Source: Gryllotalpicola protaetiae (GTDB lineage Bacteria; Actinomycetota; Actinomycetes; Actinomycetales; Microbacteriaceae). From it: 64,000 nucleotides of DNA. Of the stretch, positions 34,593 to 43,759 are shown piece by piece (position 1 is the stretch's first letter; each line of letters begins with the position of its first letter). Position numbers and translations under genes: made by a program. The stretch spans positions 1,178,001 through 1,242,000 of the forward strand of contig NZ_CP032624.1 of the NCBI RefSeq assembly GCF_003627055.1, read 5' to 3'. The notes beneath the pieces were generated by a model. It did no database searches. It saw only the letters and a program-made list of their open reading frames with translations, and was not told the origin of the DNA.

Positions 34593-35216
34593 ATGACGAT
34601 CGCTTCCGCTTCGCCCACCCGTCCCGCGCAATCCCGTCAAGGCGTGCTGGCCGACGCCCTGGTGCGTCGCGGTGCTCTCACCAACACGCTGCTCGTGCTG
34701 GCCGGAACCGCCTTCACCGCGCTGCTCGCGCAGGTGCAGATCCCGCTGTGGCCGGTGCCCATCACGGGTCAGACCCTGGCCGTCGTGCTCGTCGGCGCGA
34801 CCCTCGGCACGTGGCGCGGCACCGCCTCGATGGCGCTCTACCTCGTCGCCGGAGTGCTGGGCGCCCCGATCTTCACCGGCTGGTCGCACGGCCTCGACGC
34901 GAGCGTGCTGCCGAGCTTCGGCTTCGTGATCGGATTCATCCCGGCCGCCGCCCTCGTCGGCTGGCTGTCGGAGCGCCGCTGGGACCGCCGCCCGCTGCTC
35001 TCGATCGCCGGCTTCGGCCTCGCCTCGGCCGTGCCGTTCGTGTTCGGCCTGCCCTGGCTCGCCGCCGCGCTCGCGCACTTCGGCCTGCCCCACGACTTCG
35101 GCGCCGTCATGGACGCCGGCTTCACCCCGTTCATCGTCGGCGGCATCGTGAAGTGGGCGATCGCGGCCGCAGCGCTGCCGCTGGCCTGGAAGGCTCTGGC
35201 GTCGCTCCGCAATTAG
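34593..35216 (+). CDS. bioY: biotin transporter BioY
   Basis: Substrate-binding S component of the biotin ECF transporter. The 207-residue product has six hydrophobic segments and the BioY signature IPLWPVPITGQTLAVVLVGA in the first third, GTASMALYLVAGVLGAPIF, and a conserved late FIVGGIVKWAIAAAALP. The energising BioM/BioN proteins are not adjacent; BioY may work alone or with a shared module. The first in-frame ATG with homology is 34593; a reading starting 135 nt upstream is not supported. A bidirectional hairpin follows. Confidence 0.9.
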   Translation: MTIASASPTRPAQSRQGVLADALVRRGALTNTLLVLAGTAFTALLAQVQIPLWPVPITGQTLAVVLVGATLGTWRGTASMALYLVAGVLGAPIFTGWSHGLDASVLPSFGFVIGFIPAAALVGWLSERRWDRRPLLSIAGFGLASAVPFVFGLPWLAAALAHFGLPHDFGAVMDAGFTPFIVGGIVKWAIAAAALPLAWKALASLRN

Positions 35217-35241
35217 CCGCCAGGCTCCACAGCTCTCCACC

Positions 35242-35269
35242 CGAGGGGTGCGCTCAGGCGCACCCCTCG
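35242..35269. terminator. bidirectional terminator between bioY and the folate operon
   Basis: A perfect 12-bp stem, CGAGGGGTGCGC with GCGCACCCCTCG, closes a 4-nt loop. It lies 25 nt after the bioY stop and 43 nt after the end of the converging DUF3180 gene. There is no long T-tract on either side, which is common in GC-rich genomes. Confidence 0.8.
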
Positions 35270-35311
35270 TGGCGTCTTCCGCCCGAACCGCCTCGAAGGG
35301 TGAGTTCGGGC

Positions 35312-35812
35312 TCAGGCGTGCGAGCGGCTGGCGCCGGGCTCGGGGCCGCGCTCCGCGTCGCGCTCGGCGTCAGGGTCATCGGGCGGCAGCGTGCAGAACC
35401 ATTCGGCCAGCAGCCCGCCGACGAGCAGCAGCGCCCCGCCGACGACCGCCGACACCGTGAGCACGATGCTCGAGGTGTCGGCGAGCACGGTCCGCGTCAG
35501 CATGAACAGCAGCAGCCCGAGCGGCAGCCCGGTCAGCAGCGCCCCCAGCACCGAGCAGGCCTTCGCGAGCACCGCGGTGCGCGCGGCCCGGAACGGGTCG
35601 ATGCGCAGGGTCTGCTTCCCTCTGATCGCCCGCCGGATCGGCACGGCGAGCACGACGACGATGATCGCGATCACCGCGAGGGTGACGCTGAGCGTGACGG
35701 GTGGGACGATCAAGGCGCGACCGGATGCCGCAAGTGCCGCATCCGTCAGCAATCCCGCCACCGTGCCGATCAGGCCGACGATGACGAGCGTCGTGGGGTG
35801 CGTGCGCTTCAC
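35312..35812 (-). CDS. DUF3180 membrane protein
   Basis: A 166-residue protein with four hydrophobic segments (about 9-30, 38-58, 84-106, 114-136) and a charged, Asp/Glu/Arg-rich C-terminal tail after FCTLPPDDPDAERD. This matches the DUF3180 family, which in actinobacteria regularly closes the folE-folP-folB-folK operon. It overlaps folK by 4 nt. Function is unknown; it could take part in folate uptake or membrane association, but nothing in the sequence says so. Confidence 0.85.
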   Translation of the reverse strand: MKRTHPTTLVIVGLIGTVAGLLTDAALAASGRALIVPPVTLSVTLAVIAIIVVVLAVPIRRAIRGKQTLRIDPFRAARTAVLAKACSVLGALLTGLPLGLLLFMLTRTVLADTSSIVLTVSAVVGGALLLVGGLLAEWFCTLPPDDPDAERDAERGPEPGASRSHA

Positions 35813-36354
35813 AGCGCCACCCCCTCGACGGTCACCGTGTCATCGCCGAGTGCGGCCAGCAGCGCGTCGACCCGGCCGGCGCCCGGGAGCGCCGCGTCGG
35901 GGTCGACGAACAGCCACGGCGCGAGCACGAAGGGGCGCTCCGCTGCGCGCGGGTGCGGCAGCGTGAGCGCCGGGTCGTTCGATGACACCCCGGCGAAGTC
36001 GACGATGTCGATGTCGAGGGTGCGGTCGCCCCACCGCTCGGCGCGCACGCGGCCGTGCTCCGCCTCGATGCGGTGCGCCTCGGCGAGCAGCTGCTCGGGG
36101 TCGAGCAGCGTGTCGACGAGCACCACCGCGTTCAGATAGCGCGGAGCGCTCGGGTCGGCGCCGCCCGGCTTGACGGCGACGGATTCCACGACGGGCGACA
36201 CCGCGCGCACCTCGATCGCCGGGGTCGCGCGCAGTGCGGCGACCGCGTCGCGCAGCAGCTCGCCGCGATCCCCCAGGTTGCTGCCGAGCGCGAGCACCGC
36301 GCGCCGCAACCGGCTGGGTGCGTCGAGGCGGTCTCGATCAGGAATCCGGATCAT
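35809..36354 (-). CDS. folK: 2-amino-4-hydroxy-6-hydroxymethyldihydropteridine diphosphokinase
   Basis: Transfers pyrophosphate from ATP to 6-hydroxymethyl-dihydropterin, the step before dihydropteroate synthase. The 181-residue product has the HPPK pattern AVLALGSNLGDRGELLRDAV, FLN-type RYLNAVVLVDT, and RWGDRTLDIDIVDF, whose two Asp bind magnesium, followed by LPHPRAAERPFVLAP. It overlaps folB by 4 nt and DUF3180 by 4 nt. Confidence 0.94.
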   Translation of the reverse strand: MIRIPDRDRLDAPSRLRRAVLALGSNLGDRGELLRDAVAALRATPAIEVRAVSPVVESVAVKPGGADPSAPRYLNAVVLVDTLLDPEQLLAEAHRIEAEHGRVRAERWGDRTLDIDIVDFAGVSSNDPALTLPHPRAAERPFVLAPWLFVDPDAALPGAGRVDALLAALGDDTVTVEGVAL

Positions 36355-36809
36355 GACGCAGCCCCTTCACGGCCGGTCGAGCGCAGCTCGTCCGGGGCGG
36401 GTTCGCGGCGACGGCCCACCGGGCCGTCGCTTTCCGCGAGACCCGCCCAGGCCCGATCGCGCTCGACCGTCACGGCGACGTCGCCGAAGGGGACGGCGAT
36501 CGGCGCATCCGGCTTGTGCACCGTGGCCCGCACCCGCTCGACGCCGGCGAACGAGAGCGCGACGCGCGCGACCCGCTCGGCCACGGTCTCGATCAGGTCG
36601 ACGGGGTCGGATGCCACAGCGTGATGCACCGCCTCGGCGAGCTCGCCGTAATGCACCGTCGCGAGCAGCGCGTCCCCCGCAGCGGCCGGCGCGAGATCGA
36701 GCCACACCGTCACGTCGATGACGAAGGTCTGCCCGTTCTCCCGTTCGAAGTCGAAGACTCCGTGGTTCGCGCGCACGGCGAGCCCGGTGAGCGTGATCGA
36801 ATCAGTCAT
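36351..36809 (-). CDS. folB: dihydroneopterin aldolase
   Basis: Converts dihydroneopterin to 6-hydroxymethyl-dihydropterin. The 152-residue product starts ITLTGLAVRANHGVFDFERE and has VHYGELAEAVHHAV and LIETVAERVARVAL, with the general-base Lys in VRATVHKPDAPI. The ATG at 36809 overlaps the folP stop (ATGA). The last 35 residues, rich in Arg, Glu and Pro, extend beyond the usual FolB end and are probably disordered. Confidence 0.92.
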   Translation of the reverse strand: MTDSITLTGLAVRANHGVFDFERENGQTFVIDVTVWLDLAPAAAGDALLATVHYGELAEAVHHAVASDPVDLIETVAERVARVALSFAGVERVRATVHKPDAPIAVPFGDVAVTVERDRAWAGLAESDGPVGRRREPAPDELRSTGREGAAS

Positions 36810-37606
36810 CGCTCGAAAGCCTTCCACTGATCGACCACGTCGAGCGCGAGGCGCGTGGAGGCGACGTCGTGGACCCGCACACCCCAGACCCCCGCGCGAG
36901 CGGCGAGAGCGCTGATCAGGGCGGTCGGCAGGTCACGGTTCTCGATGGGCGCGTCGTCGGGCAGCAGCGCCCCGACGAACCGCTTGCGGCTCGCGCCGAT
37001 CAGCACGGGGAACCCGAGCTCCTCGAGCACGTCGAGGCGGGCGAGAATCCGCCAGTTGTGCTCGTGATTCTTCGCGAAGCCGAGCCCCGGGTCGACGACG
37101 AGCCGCGAGCCGTGCACCCCCGCGTCGAGGGCCCGGTCGAGCTGGGTCTTCAGCTCGTCGCGCACGTCCGCCGCGGCATCCGCATAGACCGCCAACGCGT
37201 TCATGTTCGCGCTGTGCCCGCGCCAGTGGCTGAGCATGAAGCCGCACTCGAGCTCGGCCGCAGTGTCGAACATGGCCGGGTCGGCCTGGCCGCCCGACAC
37301 GTCGTTGATCCAGCTCGCGCCCGCCTCGATCACGGCGCGCGCCGTCGCGGCATTCATGGTGTCGATAGACGTGCGGATGCCTCGCGCGGTCAGCTCCCGG
37401 ATCACCGGCAGCACCCGCCCGAGCTCCTCGTCGACAGGCACCCGCGGCGCCCCGGGCCGGGTCGACTCGCCGCCCACGTCGATGAGGTCGGCCCCCTGAG
37501 CGTCGAGCTCGGCGGCGTGCGCGACGGCGGCGTCGAGCGACGCCCACCTGCCGCCGTCACTGAACGAGTCGGGTGTGACATTGAGCACGCCCATGATCAG
37601 AGTCAC
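36806..37606 (-). CDS. folP: dihydropteroate synthase
   Basis: Joins the pterin pyrophosphate to p-aminobenzoate; the target of sulfonamides. The 266-residue TIM barrel has IMGVLNVTPDSFSDGG, DLIDVGGESTRPGA, ISIDTMNA-like TSIDTMNAATA, INDVSGG, and the late LIGASRKRFVG. The GTG at 37606 overlaps the folE stop by 4 nt (GTGA), and the homology begins right after it. Sits between folE and folB. Confidence 0.94.
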   Translation of the reverse strand: MTLIMGVLNVTPDSFSDGGRWASLDAAVAHAAELDAQGADLIDVGGESTRPGAPRVPVDEELGRVLPVIRELTARGIRTSIDTMNAATARAVIEAGASWINDVSGGQADPAMFDTAAELECGFMLSHWRGHSANMNALAVYADAAADVRDELKTQLDRALDAGVHGSRLVVDPGLGFAKNHEHNWRILARLDVLEELGFPVLIGASRKRFVGALLPDDAPIENRDLPTALISALAARAGVWGVRVHDVASTRLALDVVDQWKAFER

Positions 37607-38178
37607 TGAGCGGCGCTCCCGATCAGCGTGATCACTTCTGCCCGGCGCACCGGGTCGTCGAGCTCGCCGCGGCTGGCGACGGTCACGGTCGTCGAGTGCA
37701 CCTGCCGCGCGCCGCGGGTCGTGACGCACTGGTGCTGCGCATCGAGCACGACGACGACTCCGCGGGGCTCGAGCGCCTGGACGAGGGCGTCGGCGATCTG
37801 CTCGGTGAGCCGCTCCTGCAGCTGCGGACGCGCCGCCAGCGTGTCGACGAGCTGAGGCAGCCTGCCGAGGCCGACCACCTTCTCGGCCGGCAGGTAGGCG
37901 AGGTGCGCCCGCCCGAGGAACGGCAGCAAGTGGTGTTCGCACACCGAGCGGAACTCGAGGTCGCGCACGATGACGAGCTCCGGCTCGACGTCGCCGACCG
38001 GGATCGTCTCGCGCAACGGCGCGATCGGGTCCTCACCGAGCCCGGAGAAGAACTCGGCGTAGGCATCCGCCACCTTGCTCGGCGTCTCCCGCAGCCCAGG
38101 GCGCGCCGGGTCCTCGCCGATCGCAGCCAACAGCTCTGCGACGGCCGCCTCGACGCGTGCGCGGTCGATGCCGGTCAC
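37603..38178 (-). CDS. folE: GTP cyclohydrolase I
   Basis: First step of folate synthesis: GTP to 7,8-dihydroneopterin triphosphate. The 191-residue product has the zinc site in RSVCEHHLLPFLGRAHLAYLP (split: Cys, His-His) and the second Cys in DAQHQCVTTRGARQ, plus GLRETPSKVADAY. It starts 10 nt after ftsH ends and overlaps folP by 4 nt, so ftsH and the fol genes are likely one transcript. Confidence 0.95.
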   Translation of the reverse strand: MTGIDRARVEAAVAELLAAIGEDPARPGLRETPSKVADAYAEFFSGLGEDPIAPLRETIPVGDVEPELVIVRDLEFRSVCEHHLLPFLGRAHLAYLPAEKVVGLGRLPQLVDTLAARPQLQERLTEQIADALVQALEPRGVVVVLDAQHQCVTTRGARQVHSTTVTVASRGELDDPVRRAEVITLIGSAAQ

Positions 38179-38188
38179 GCCCGCGGCC

Positions 38189-40189
38189 TCAGGCGGTCGC
38201 GGGGCGCGGGTTGATCCCGGGGCTGCGGCGCCGTGAGGAGCCGCTGTCGATTCCGCCGTCGGTCACACCCGGGTCGATCGGAGCCTTGGCAGCGGGCACT
38301 TCGATCGGGGGGATGTTCGGCAGCGGCCGGTTCGGGCTGGACACCCACTGCGGACGCTCGGGCAGCTTCTGCACGTCGGCGAAGATCTCGGCGATCTGGT
38401 TGTGGTCGAGCGTCTCCTTCTCGAGCAGCTCGGCGGCCAGACGGTCGAGGATCTCGCGGTTCTCGTTGATGACCTGGTAGGCCTCGTCGTGCGCCTTCTC
38501 GATCAGCGCGCGCACCTCGGAGTCCACCGTCTGCGCGATGTTCTCGGAGTAGTCCCTCTGATGGCCCATGTCACGCCCGAGGAACATCTCACCGGAGGAC
38601 TGGCCGAGCTTCACCGAGCCGATGTTCGCGCTCATGCCGTAGTCGGTGACCATCTGGCGGGCGATGCCGGTGGCCTTCTCGATGTCGTTCGCAGCCCCCG
38701 AGGTCGGGTCGTGGAACACGATCTCCTCTGCCACACGGCCGCCCATCGCATAAGCGAGCTGGTCGAGCAGCTCCTCGCGGGTGACCGAGTACTTGTCCTC
38801 CAGCGGCAGCACCATCGTGTAGCCGAGAGCCCGGCCGCGCGGCAGGATCGTGATCTTCGTCACCGGGTCCGTGTGCCGCATCGCCGCCGCAGCGAGGGCG
38901 TGGCCGCCCTCGTGGTACGCCGTGATGAGCTTCTCCTTGTCCTTCATCACGCGGGTGCGGCGCTGGGGTCCTGCGACGACGCGGTCGATGGCCTCGTCGA
39001 GGGCCCGGTTGTCGATCAGCTGCGCGTTCGAGCGCGCGGTCAGCAGCGCGGCCTCGTTCAGCACGTTCGCGAGGTCGGCACCGGTGAACCCGGGCGTCTT
39101 GCGCGCGACGACCTCGAGGTCGACGGACTTCGCAAGCGGCTTGCCGCGCCCGTGCACCTCGAGGATGCGCTTGCGGCCGAGCAGGTCGGGCGCGTCCACG
39201 CCGATCTGGCGGTCGAAGCGGCCCGGGCGCAGCAGGGCGGGGTCGAGGATGTCGGGGCGGTTGGTCGCCGCGATCAGGATGACGTTCGTCTTGACGTCGA
39301 AGCCGTCCATCTCCACCAGCAGCTGGTTCAGGGTCTGCTCGCGCTCGTCGTGACCGCCGCCGAGGCCTGCGCCGCGGTGCCGGCCGACCGCATCGATCTC
39401 GTCGACGAAGATGATCGACGGGGCGTTCTGCTTGGCCTGGTCGAACAGGTCGCGCACGCGGCTCGCGCCGACGCCCACGAACATCTCGACGAAGTCCGAG
39501 CCCGAGATCGAGTAGAACGGCACACCCGCCTCACCCGCGACAGCGCGAGCGAGCAACGTCTTGCCGGTTCCCGGAGGGCCGTACAGCAGCACGCCCTTCG
39601 GGATCCGAGCGCCGACCGCCTGGAACTTGGCCGGCTCCTTCAGGAAGTCCTTGATCTCCTGCAGCTCCTCGATCGCCTCGTCAGCACCCGCGACGTCGTC
39701 GAAGGTGACCTTCGGGCTCTCCTTCGAGACCAACTTCGCCCGCGACTTACCGAACTGCATGACCTTGTTGCCACCGCCCTGCATGCCCGCGAGCATGAAC
39801 CAGAACAGCGCGCCGATGGCGAGCACCGGAAGCAGGAAGCCGAGCAGCGAGCCCCAGATGCTGGGCTGCGGGACCTTGTCGTCGAAGCCCTTCGACAGGT
39901 CGGCGTTGTCGACCGCCTTCACGACGTCGGCGCCGCGCTGGTTCACGTAATAGAACTGCACGTGGTCGCCGTTGTCGCCGTCGGGCGAGTTGAGCACGAG
40001 GTCGACCCGCTGGTTGCCGTCGATGATCTGCGCCGACTGGACCTTGCCGTCGGCGAGCAGCTCAAGGCCCTTCTGCGTGGTGATCTCCTTGAAACCGGAC
40101 ATGGTGAAGACACTCATGCCGATCCACACGATGATGCCCGCGAGGACGATATACGGAATCGGCCCACGGAAGAGCTTCTTGAGATTCAT
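38189..40189 (-). CDS. ftsH: ATP-dependent zinc metalloprotease FtsH
   Basis: Membrane-bound AAA protease that degrades misfolded and short-lived membrane and cytosolic proteins. The 666-residue product has two membrane segments (about 12-30 and 112-134) flanking an extracytoplasmic domain. The AAA module follows, with Walker A GPPGTGKT (204-211), Walker [13 protein letters not shown] and the SRH ([20 protein letters not shown]). The zinc site is HEGGH at 426-430, a Gly in place of the usual HEAGH Ala. The C-terminus is Pro/Ser/Arg-rich. It lies upstream of the folate genes and 75 nt downstream of hpt, as in many actinobacteria. Confidence 0.96.
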   Translation of the reverse strand: MNLKKLFRGPIPYIVLAGIIVWIGMSVFTMSGFKEITTQKGLELLADGKVQSAQIIDGNQRVDLVLNSPDGDNGDHVQFYYVNQRGADVVKAVDNADLSKGFDDKVPQPSIWGSLLGFLLPVLAIGALFWFMLAGMQGGGNKVMQFGKSRAKLVSKESPKVTFDDVAGADEAIEELQEIKDFLKEPAKFQAVGARIPKGVLLYGPPGTGKTLLARAVAGEAGVPFYSISGSDFVEMFVGVGASRVRDLFDQAKQNAPSIIFVDEIDAVGRHRGAGLGGGHDEREQTLNQLLVEMDGFDVKTNVILIAATNRPDILDPALLRPGRFDRQIGVDAPDLLGRKRILEVHGRGKPLAKSVDLEVVARKTPGFTGADLANVLNEAALLTARSNAQLIDNRALDEAIDRVVAGPQRRTRVMKDKEKLITAYHEGGHALAAAAMRHTDPVTKITILPRGRALGYTMVLPLEDKYSVTREELLDQLAYAMGGRVAEEIVFHDPTSGAANDIEKATGIARQMVTDYGMSANIGSVKLGQSSGEMFLGRDMGHQRDYSENIAQTVDSEVRALIEKAHDEAYQVINENREILDRLAAELLEKETLDHNQIAEIFADVQKLPERPQWVSSPNRPLPNIPPIEVPAAKAPIDPGVTDGGIDSGSSRRRSPGINPRPATA

Positions 40190-40264
40190 GGTGCTAAGAG
40201 GTTACGCCCTGAGATCTGAGCGATGTCTCCCTGTTCGCCGAAGGCGTTCTATGAAGACGCAGTC

Positions 40265-40816
40265 TTACGAGTAGACGTGGGGGGCGAGCACAGCGACCCC
40301 GCGCACATTCCGGTAGCGCTCCGCGTAGTCGAGGCCGTAGCCGACGACGAAGTCGTTGGGGATGTCGAAGCCGACGTACTTCGCATCGATGTCGACCTTC
40401 AAGGCATCCGGCTTGCGCAGCAGCGCGCACACCTCGAGCGACGCAGGATTCCGCGACTGCAGGTTCCGCCGCAGCCAGTCGAGCGTCAGCCCAGAGTCGA
40501 TGATGTCCTCGACGATGAGCACATTGCGGCCGGACAGGTCGACGTCGAGGTCCTTGACGATGCGCACGACCCCGCTCGAGTGCGTGCTCTTCCCATACGA
40601 CGACACGGCCATGAAGTCGATCTCGACATGTCGCTGCAACTCGCGGGCGAGGTCGGCCATGACCATCACGGCGCCTTTCAGCACGGCGACGAGCAGCAGA
40701 TCCCGGCCCTCGTAGTCCGCCTCGATCTGCCGGGCGATCTCGCGCAGCTTGGCGGTGATCTGCTCTTCGGTCAGCAGCACCTTGTCGATCTCGGACTCAA
40801 CGTCTTCGGGCAGCAT
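40265..40816 (-). CDS. hpt: hypoxanthine phosphoribosyltransferase
   Basis: Salvages hypoxanthine and guanine using PRPP. The 183-residue product has [19 protein letters not shown], the PRPP-binding loop [17 protein letters not shown], and [19 protein letters not shown] near the end. It starts 9 nt after tilS ends and precedes ftsH, the usual tilS-hpt-ftsH order. Confidence 0.95.
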   Translation of the reverse strand: MLPEDVESEIDKVLLTEEQITAKLREIARQIEADYEGRDLLLVAVLKGAVMVMADLARELQRHVEIDFMAVSSYGKSTHSSGVVRIVKDLDVDLSGRNVLIVEDIIDSGLTLDWLRRNLQSRNPASLEVCALLRKPDALKVDIDAKYVGFDIPNDFVVGYGLDYAERYRNVRGVAVLAPHVYS

Positions 40817-40825
40817 TCGAAAATC

Positions 40826-41830
40826 CTATTCCGACGCCCGGAACACCAGCAGTCCGCCTTCGCGCGCGGCCGAGAACCCCGGCAGGTCGAGCGGCTGCTG
40901 CCCGTGCCAATCGGTCACCAGCCGCAGCACCGCCTGGACGTGCACGCGCTCGAGCGCCACTCCGAACTCCGACTGGGCCACGAACCGCACGATGCGCCCA
41001 CGCAGCGCGGCCGGATTCGCCTCGAGCGCGCTCACCGCGACGCCGATGCCGGCCTCGACGTGCTCGACGATGTCCTCGATCGTCTCGTCGATCATCTGCA
41101 GGAAGGCGTCGTTGTCTTCGCGCAGCTGCTCGGCGGTGCGGGCGAGTGCCTCGGAGACGCCGGGCCCGAGCTCGCGCTCGAGCACAGGCAGCACCCGCTC
41201 TCGCACGCGCACACGCGCATAAGAGGGGTCGAGATTCTGCGGGTCGTTCCACGGCTCGAGGCGCGAGTCGGCGCAGAACGCGCGGGTGACCGCCCGGCGG
41301 ATGCCGAGCAGCGGGCGCCGGTAGATGCCCGACTCGGCAGCCATGCCCTGCAGGCTGGCCGCGCCCGACCCACGCGCGAGCCCCAGCAGGACGGTCTCGG
41401 CTTGGTCGTCGAGGGTGTGCGCGAGCAGCACGGCCGATGCGCTCAGGTCGGATGCCGCTGCCGCCAGCGCCGCATAGCGCGCCGTGCGCGCCGCAGCCTC
41501 CGGCCCTGCGGCGCTTTCTTCGTCGACAGCCACGCGCACGACCTGCACCGGATCGAGGCCGAGCTCGCGCGCCTGGTCTGCGGCGCGGGCGGCGACCTCG
41601 GCCGAGGCATCCTGCAGGCCGTGATCGACGACCACCGCACCGGCACGCAAGCCGGCGCGTGGCGCTTCGAACGCCGTGGCGGCCGCCAGCGCGAGCGAGT
41701 CGGCCCCACCGCTCACGGCGACGAGCACCAAGGCATCCGTCAGCCCGTCGATGCTCGCACGCACCGCCCGCCGCACGTCCGCGATGGCGGGCGTGAGCCG
41801 GGGTCGCCGCTCGTCCGGCTCAGAGGTCAC
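40826..41830 (-). CDS. tilS: tRNA(Ile)-lysidine synthase
   Basis: Modifies C34 of the minor tRNA-Ile (CAU) to lysidine so that it reads AUA. The 334-residue product has the PP-loop [27 protein letters not shown], and [23 protein letters not shown], all canonical. It is divergent from ppa, with only 17 nt between the start codons as drawn; a downstream start is possible but none is better placed. Forms the run tilS-hpt-ftsH-fol. Confidence 0.93.
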   Translation of the reverse strand: MTSEPDERRPRLTPAIADVRRAVRASIDGLTDALVLVAVSGGADSLALAAATAFEAPRAGLRAGAVVVDHGLQDASAEVAARAADQARELGLDPVQVVRVAVDEESAAGPEAAARTARYAALAAAASDLSASAVLLAHTLDDQAETVLLGLARGSGAASLQGMAAESGIYRRPLLGIRRAVTRAFCADSRLEPWNDPQNLDPSYARVRVRERVLPVLERELGPGVSEALARTAEQLREDNDAFLQMIDETIEDIVEHVEAGIGVAVSALEANPAALRGRIVRFVAQSEFGVALERVHVQAVLRLVTDWHGQQPLDLPGFSAAREGGLLVFRASE

Positions 41831-41834
41831 TGAC

Positions 41835-41840
41835 TAAAGT
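41835..41840 (+). promoter_or_regulatory. -10 box, probable leaderless promoter for ppa
   Basis: TAAAGT lies exactly 7 nt before ATG 41848, and no Shine-Dalgarno sequence is present. The rest of the promoter would lie inside the 5' end of the divergent tilS. Confidence 0.55.
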
Positions 41841-41847
41841 TAGCCGC

Positions 41848-42348
41848 ATGACCAACAGCTACGACGCCGTGATCGAGATCCCCCGCGGCAGCCGCAACAA
41901 GTACGAGGTCGACCATGAGACCGGTCGCGTCTACCTCGACCGCGTGCTCTACACGAACTTCACCTACCCCACCGACTACGGCTTCTTCGAGAACACGCTC
42001 GGCGAAGACGGCGACCCGCTCGACGTGCTCGTGCTGCTCGACTACCCGCTGTTCCCCGGCGTCGGCGTGAAGGTGCGCCCCGTCGGCGTGCTGCACATGA
42101 GCGATGAGGCCGGCGGCGACGACAAGGTCATCGCCGTGCAGTACAAGGACCCGCGGTGGTCGTGGATCCAGGACGTCGACGACATCCCCGAGTACACCCG
42201 CAAGGAGATCCAGCACTTCTTCGAGCACTACAAGGACCTCGAGCCCGGCAAGTGGGTCAAGGTCGACGAATGGGGCTCAGCCGCCGACGCCGAGCGCCTC
42301 ATCGAAGAGGCCGTCGAACGCCTCAAGGCCGAGGGCGAAGGCCACTAA
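41848..42348 (+). CDS. ppa: inorganic diphosphatase
   Basis: Hydrolyses pyrophosphate from biosynthetic reactions. The 166-residue family I soluble pyrophosphatase has [44 protein letters not shown] (in parts: [18 protein letters not shown] contains the catalytic Asp cluster) and [12 protein letters not shown]. Length matches the short bacterial and actinobacterial type. It is followed by a strong bidirectional hairpin. Confidence 0.96.
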   Translation: MTNSYDAVIEIPRGSRNKYEVDHETGRVYLDRVLYTNFTYPTDYGFFENTLGEDGDPLDVLVLLDYPLFPGVGVKVRPVGVLHMSDEAGGDDKVIAVQYKDPRWSWIQDVDDIPEYTRKEIQHFFEHYKDLEPGKWVKVDEWGSAADAERLIEEAVERLKAEGEGH

Positions 42349-42379
42349 GCACTCTCGCGCGTGTGCGCGGGTGAAACGA

Positions 42380-42413
42380 CGTGTGCGCGGGAGAATCTTC
42401 TCCCGCGCACACG
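42380..42413. terminator. long perfect hairpin between ppa and the NlpC/P60 gene
   Basis: A 16-bp perfect stem (arms 42380-42395 and 42398-42413) with only 2 unpaired bases between, so in RNA the tip would open. It lies in the 94-nt gap between converging genes. A partly matching outer pair (GCGGGTGAAA at 42368 and TTTTCACCCGC at 42416) nests around it, and the element GTGTGCGCGGG is directly repeated at 42361 and 42381. Confidence 0.8.
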
Positions 42414-42442
42414 CGTTTTCACCCGCTCACGCGACGGTCAGG

Positions 42443-43759
42443 TCAGTGCCCGATCGAGGGGCGCGCCACCACCGCGAGCGGTGCGCCCCACACGGCCTGC
42501 TGCTTGACGTTCTCGCCGACCTGGGGCGCCGCGATCATCTGACCGCCGCCGATGTAGATGCCCACGTGATACACGTCGTTCGGCGCCGTGCCCCAGAAGA
42601 TCAGGTCCCCGGGCTGCGCGTTGCTGCGCGCGACGAGCTGCCCGTGCGCGGCAGCGTACTGGTACTGCCAGGTCGAGCCGTGGCCGCCGATGTAGATGCC
42701 CGCCGCGGCATACGCCTGCATGGTGAGGCCTGAGCAGTCGTACCCGTTGGGTCCCGAGCCGTTGATGATGTACGGCTTGCCGATCTGCGCCCGCGCGTAG
42801 TTGATGGCGGTCTGAACGGCGGATGCTGAGGGCGGCGCCGTCGTCACCGGCGGGGGCGCCCCGTTCGAACCGCCGCCACTCGGTGGCTTCCCCTGCTGCT
42901 GTTGCTGCTGTTGTTGTTCGCGCAGCTTCTCGGCGGCGGCAGCAGCCGCGGCTTGCGCGGCCGCTGCCGCCTTCGCCGCCGCGATCGCCTGCTGACCCGC
43001 GACGTACTGCGCCGCCACCTGGGTCGAGGTGTTCTGAAGCGACGCCAGCTGCGCGGTCAGATCGGTCTGCTTCTGCTGCTGGGTCGCGACCGCCGCTTGG
43101 GCGGCATCCGCGGCGTCGTTCGCCGCCTGAAGCGCCTGCTGCGCGGCATCCGCCGCCTTCTGCCTGGCGTCCTGTGCGGCCTTCGCCTGCTCCGAGAGGG
43201 ACTGCGCGGTATTGCGGTCGGCGATCGCCTGGTCGTAGACGCGCTTGGACTGCTCGGTGAGCTGGCTCATCGTGCCGAGCTGGTACAGCAGCTTGTCCGC
43301 CGCACCAGAGTCGCCCCCCTGCAGCAGCAGTCCGATCGAGCCGTCGGTGCCGGCGGTGCGCATGAGGTGCGAGGCGAGCAGCCCGGCGCGCACGGTCGAC
43401 GTCTCCGCCGTCTTCTGCGCGGCATCCGCCTGCGTCTTGAGATCTGCGGCCTTCTGCGTCGCGTCGTCGAGCTGCTGCTGCGCCTGGTGGTAGGCCTCGA
43501 CCGCCTGTTCGGATTTGATGCCCGCCGCCGTCGCCTGCTCCTGCAGCTGCCCGACCAGCGCGTTGATCTTGTCGACCATCGCCTGCTGGGTCTGGACATT
43601 CGCCTTCGCCTGCTGCACGTCACCCCAGGTCGGGTAGTCGACCGCGTTGGCAGGGGCCGGGTGGGCGATGATGCCGATCGAGGCCGTCAGCACGCCCATC
43701 GCGGCGGCGCTGATGGTGATGGCTGGGCGGCGGAAGCTCGCCCCGTCGTGTTCGGTCAA
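42443..43759 (-). CDS. NlpC/P60 peptidoglycan endopeptidase with N-terminal coiled coil
   Basis: A 438-residue secreted wall hydrolase, RipA/CwlO-like. A TTG start at 43759 overlaps the stop of the M23 gene by 4 nt. A hydrophobic signal segment (PAITISAAAMGVLTASIGII) ends at ANA-V. Residues about 45-290 form an Ala/Gln-rich coiled coil with an octa-Gln run, then a Pro/Gly/Ser linker. The C-terminal NlpC/P60 domain has the catalytic Cys in NGYDCSGLTMQAY, His in VYHVGIYIGGG and a polar third residue. The coiled coil starts YPTWGDVQQAKANV, closely matching the neighbouring M23 protein. It probably cleaves D-Glu to diaminopimelate (or Lys) bonds during division. Confidence 0.88.
   Translation of the reverse strand: MTEHDGASFRRPAITISAAAMGVLTASIGIIAHPAPANAVDYPTWGDVQQAKANVQTQQAMVDKINALVGQLQEQATAAGIKSEQAVEAYHQAQQQLDDATQKAADLKTQADAAQKTAETSTVRAGLLASHLMRTAGTDGSIGLLLQGGDSGAADKLLYQLGTMSQLTEQSKRVYDQAIADRNTAQSLSEQAKAAQDARQKAADAAQQALQAANDAADAAQAAVATQQQKQTDLTAQLASLQNTSTQVAAQYVAGQQAIAAAKAAAAAQAAAAAAAEKLREQQQQQQQQGKPPSGGGSNGAPPPVTTAPPSASAVQTAINYARAQIGKPYIINGSGPNGYDCSGLTMQAYAAAGIYIGGHGSTWQYQYAAAHGQLVARSNAQPGDLIFWGTAPNDVYHVGIYIGGGQMIAAPQVGENVKQQAVWGAPLAVVARPSIGH
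42893..42916 (-). repeat. CAG/CAA codon run (eight Gln) in the NlpC/P60 gene
   Basis: Eight consecutive glutamine codons, read CTG/TTG on the plus strand, at the coiled coil/linker junction. A simple-sequence tract of this kind can change length by slippage without breaking the frame if whole triplets are gained or lost. Confidence 0.8.

Noticed and set aside
42361-42420. Repeated GTGTGCGCGGG units as a possible CRISPR or regulatory array
   Set aside because: Only two direct copies, and they are arms of a terminator hairpin. No CRISPR array or cas gene is seen anywhere in the window.
42893-42916. Glutamine codon run as a phase-variation switch
   Set aside because: Codons are mixed CAG/CAA and slippage of whole triplets would not break the frame, so an on/off switch is unlikely.
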